This document shows, one piece after another, positions 6,732 through 7,838 of a stretch of DNA of 7,838 nt. Below the pieces are notes generated by a model. The model did no database searches. It was not told where the DNA came from and saw only the letters and a list, made by a program, of their open reading frames with translations. This stretch comes from Serpentinimonas sp. (GTDB lineage: Bacteria; Pseudomonadota; Gammaproteobacteria; Burkholderiales; Burkholderiaceae_C). The DNA is taken from positions 1 to 7,838 of the forward strand of contig JALOSG010000121.1 in NCBI GenBank assembly GCA_025458665.1, read 5' to 3'. How positions within the stretch are numbered: the first letter of the stretch is position 1; each line of letters starts with the position of its first letter. The translations under genes and the position numbers were made by a program.

Positions 6732-7223
6732 TCAGACGCGCAGGATGCGCTCGCCGCGGCCTATGCCACTGGCTCCGGTGCGTACCGTCTCCAGAATGGC
6801 GGTGCGGTCGATGGCTTCCAGAAATGCGTCGTTCTTGGCCTGATCACCCGTCAGTTCGATGGTGTAGCCCTTTTCGGTGACGTCGATGATGCGGCCTCGG
6901 AAAATGTCGGCCATGCGCTTCATCTCCTCGCGCTCCTTGCCCACGGCGCGCACCTTCACCATCATGAGCTCACGCTCGGTGTAGGGGCCTTCGCTGAGGT
7001 CAACCACCTTGACCACCTCGATCAGCCGGTTCAGGTGCTTGGTGATCTGTTCGATCACGTCGTCCGAGCCGGTGGTCTGGATGGTCATGCGAGACAAACT
7101 GGGGTCTTCGGTCGGCGCTACGGTGAGCGACTCGATGTTGTAACCCCGGGCAGAGAACAGGCCCACCACGCGCGACAGCGCGCCAGCCTCGTTCTCCAGC
7201 AATACAGCAATGATGTGTTTCAT
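6732..7223 (-). CDS. ilvH: Acetohydroxyacid synthase regulatory (small) subunit
   Basis: Regulatory partner of the catalytic subunit encoded just upstream; in this family it stimulates the enzyme and confers feedback inhibition by valine. The 163-residue product has the IlvH/IlvN layout: an N-terminal ACT domain (about 1-76) with the valine-site residues N11, G14 and N29 in NEAGALSRVVGLFSARGYNIESL, then the C-terminal ALS small-subunit domain (about 80-160) with EGPYTERELMMVKV and GYTIELTGD. Retention of N11, G14 and N29 suggests the enzyme is still valine-sensitive (inference). The ATG at 7223 is preceded by AGAGGA (7233-7238) with nine bases between. The spacer to ilvB is 137 bases and contains two hairpins, wider than is usual for this gene pair. 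The symbol ilvN is also used for this gene. Confidence 0.96.
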   Translation of the reverse strand: MKHIIAVLLENEAGALSRVVGLFSARGYNIESLTVAPTEDPSLSRMTIQTTGSDDVIEQITKHLNRLIEVVKVVDLSEGPYTERELMMVKVRAVGKEREEMKRMADIFRGRIIDVTEKGYTIELTGDQAKNDAFLEAIDRTAILETVRTGASGIGRGERILRV

Positions 7224-7247
7224 GGGCGTGATTCCTCTTTTCGCCGA

Positions 7248-7300
7248 GCACCAGAGCCCTGCCCTGGTGCCGCCCTCCCCCCGCGCCGGTAAGCGCGGGG
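7248..7300. other. Two hairpins in the ilvB-ilvH spacer
   Basis: The 137-base gap between ilvB and ilvH holds two perfect inverted repeats. One is 7 bp (GCACCAG at 7248-7254 with CTGGTGC at 7264-7270, 9-base loop). The other is 8 bp and all G/C (CCCCGCGC at 7279-7286 with GCGCGGGG at 7293-7300, 6-base loop). Neither is followed by a U-tract on the minus strand, so they do not look like intrinsic terminators. They could be an mRNA-processing or stability element that sets the subunit ratio, or a dispersed palindromic repeat. I see no ORF with a ribosome site in the gap. Confidence 0.5.
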
Positions 7301-7360
7301 CTAGGCGGGCAATAGATTCGTCAGATGTTGGTTTGAAGAAGTACGGGTCGCCCGAAGCCT

Positions 7361-7838
7361 TTACAGGTCTTCGGAGCCCATCAGCATTTCGGTGATGCCC
7401 TTGCCCGCCTGCACCATGGGCCAGACGTTCTCGGTCGGGTCGGTGCGGAAGTCCATGAACACCGTGCGGTCCTTGAGCTTGCGGGCCTCGCGCAGGGCGG
7501 GCTCCACATCCTGCGGCCGCTCGATCAGCATGCCCACGTGGCCGTAGGCCTCGGCCAGCTTCACGAAGTTGGGCAGCGCGTCCATGTAGCTGTGGCTGTA
7601 GCGGCCGGAGTATTCAATCTCCTGCCACTGGCGCACCATGCCGAGGTAGCGGTTGTTGAGCGACACCACCTTGATGGGCGTGTTGTACTGCAAGCAAGTG
7701 GAGAGTTCCTGGATGCACATCTGCACCGAACCCTCGCCGGTGACGCAGTACACCTCGGCCTCGGGCTTGGCCAGCTTGATGCCCATGGCGTAGGGAATGC
7801 CCACGCCCATGGTGCCCAGACCACCGGAGTTGATCCAG
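7361..7838 (-). CDS. ilvB: Acetohydroxyacid (acetolactate) synthase catalytic subunit, C-terminal part (5' end outside the window)
   Basis: ThDP-dependent catalytic subunit that joins two pyruvates to acetolactate, or pyruvate and 2-ketobutyrate to acetohydroxybutyrate. Only the last 158 complete codons are present; the frame is open to the right edge, reading WINSGGLGTMGVGIPYAMG. This is the C-terminal ThDP-binding domain: TGEGS begins the ThDP/Mg motif and NNRYLGMVRQWQ ends it about 30 residues later, and ENVWPMVQAGKG lies near the C-terminus. The first acidic residue of the motif is Glu rather than the commoner Asp; I recall the same in other Burkholderiales, so I do not read it as a defect. 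The catalytic Glu and the FAD-binding region would be upstream, outside the window. ilvH follows after 137 bases. The symbol ilvI is equally used. Confidence 0.95.
   Translation of the reverse strand, partial: WINSGGLGTMGVGIPYAMGIKLAKPEAEVYCVTGEGSVQMCIQELSTCLQYNTPIKVVSLNNRYLGMVRQWQEIEYSGRYSHSYMDALPNFVKLAEAYGHVGMLIERPQDVEPALREARKLKDRTVFMDFRTDPTENVWPMVQAGKGITEMLMGSEDL

Noticed and set aside
6724..6750. Possible terminator at the ilvH-ilvC junction: a 5-bp stem (6738-6742/6746-6750) and a run of seven T on the minus strand.
   Set aside because: The T-run is separated from the short stem by seven bases, so it does not form a canonical terminator, and ilvC follows within 28 bases with a good ribosome site.
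1..7838. Search for a defence system, CRISPR array, mobile element, toxin-antitoxin pair or tRNA.
   Set aside because: No direct-repeat array, transposase, integrase, terminal repeats or tRNA-like cloverleaf was seen; apart from the chimera, the genes are core metabolism and cell-wall enzymes.

Overview
This is a GC-rich, densely coding stretch of a betaproteobacterial chromosome, most likely from the Comamonadaceae (Acidovorax/Hydrogenophaga/Rhodoferax-like). That assignment is an inference. It rests on how closely the IlvB, IlvH, IlvC, PssA, LeuA and PBP7 proteins resemble the Burkholderiales forms as I remember them, and on the ilvB-ilvH-ilvC-pssA-leuA gene order. No gap between genes exceeds 300 bases.

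Layout: (1) 1-1464, plus strand: an open frame cut by the left edge. It starts as FlgD-type Ig-like repeats and changes at about 889-912, without loss of frame, into the linker and effector-binding domain of an IclR-family regulator. (2) 1523-2854, minus strand, convergent with the first gene: a PBP7-type D-alanyl-D-alanine endopeptidase (pbpG) with its own sigma70-like promoter. (3) 3015-7838, minus strand: the branched-chain amino-acid cluster. In transcription order it is ilvB (only its 3' end is in the window), ilvH, ilvC, a strong intrinsic terminator, pssA, a short leucine-rich leader ORF with an attenuator, leuA, and a terminator-like hairpin.

IlvB and IlvH form acetohydroxyacid synthase and IlvC carries out the next step, so together they lead to valine, isoleucine and the 2-ketoisovalerate precursor. 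LeuA diverts 2-ketoisovalerate into leucine. PssA, a membrane phospholipid enzyme, sits between the two blocks. The terminator after ilvC and the attenuator before leuA suggest that the ilv genes, pssA and leuA can be expressed at different levels.

Two items stand out. One is the FlgD-repeat/IclR chimera, which lacks the IclR DNA-binding domain; it is either a real recombination product or an assembly join. The other is the leuA leader: a 19-codon ORF with consecutive Leu codons (including CUA CUA), a possible antiterminator, and a terminator hairpin with a U-tract. This is a textbook-like ribosome-mediated attenuator that annotation pipelines would usually miss. I see no CRISPR array, insertion sequence, phage gene, tRNA or rRNA.
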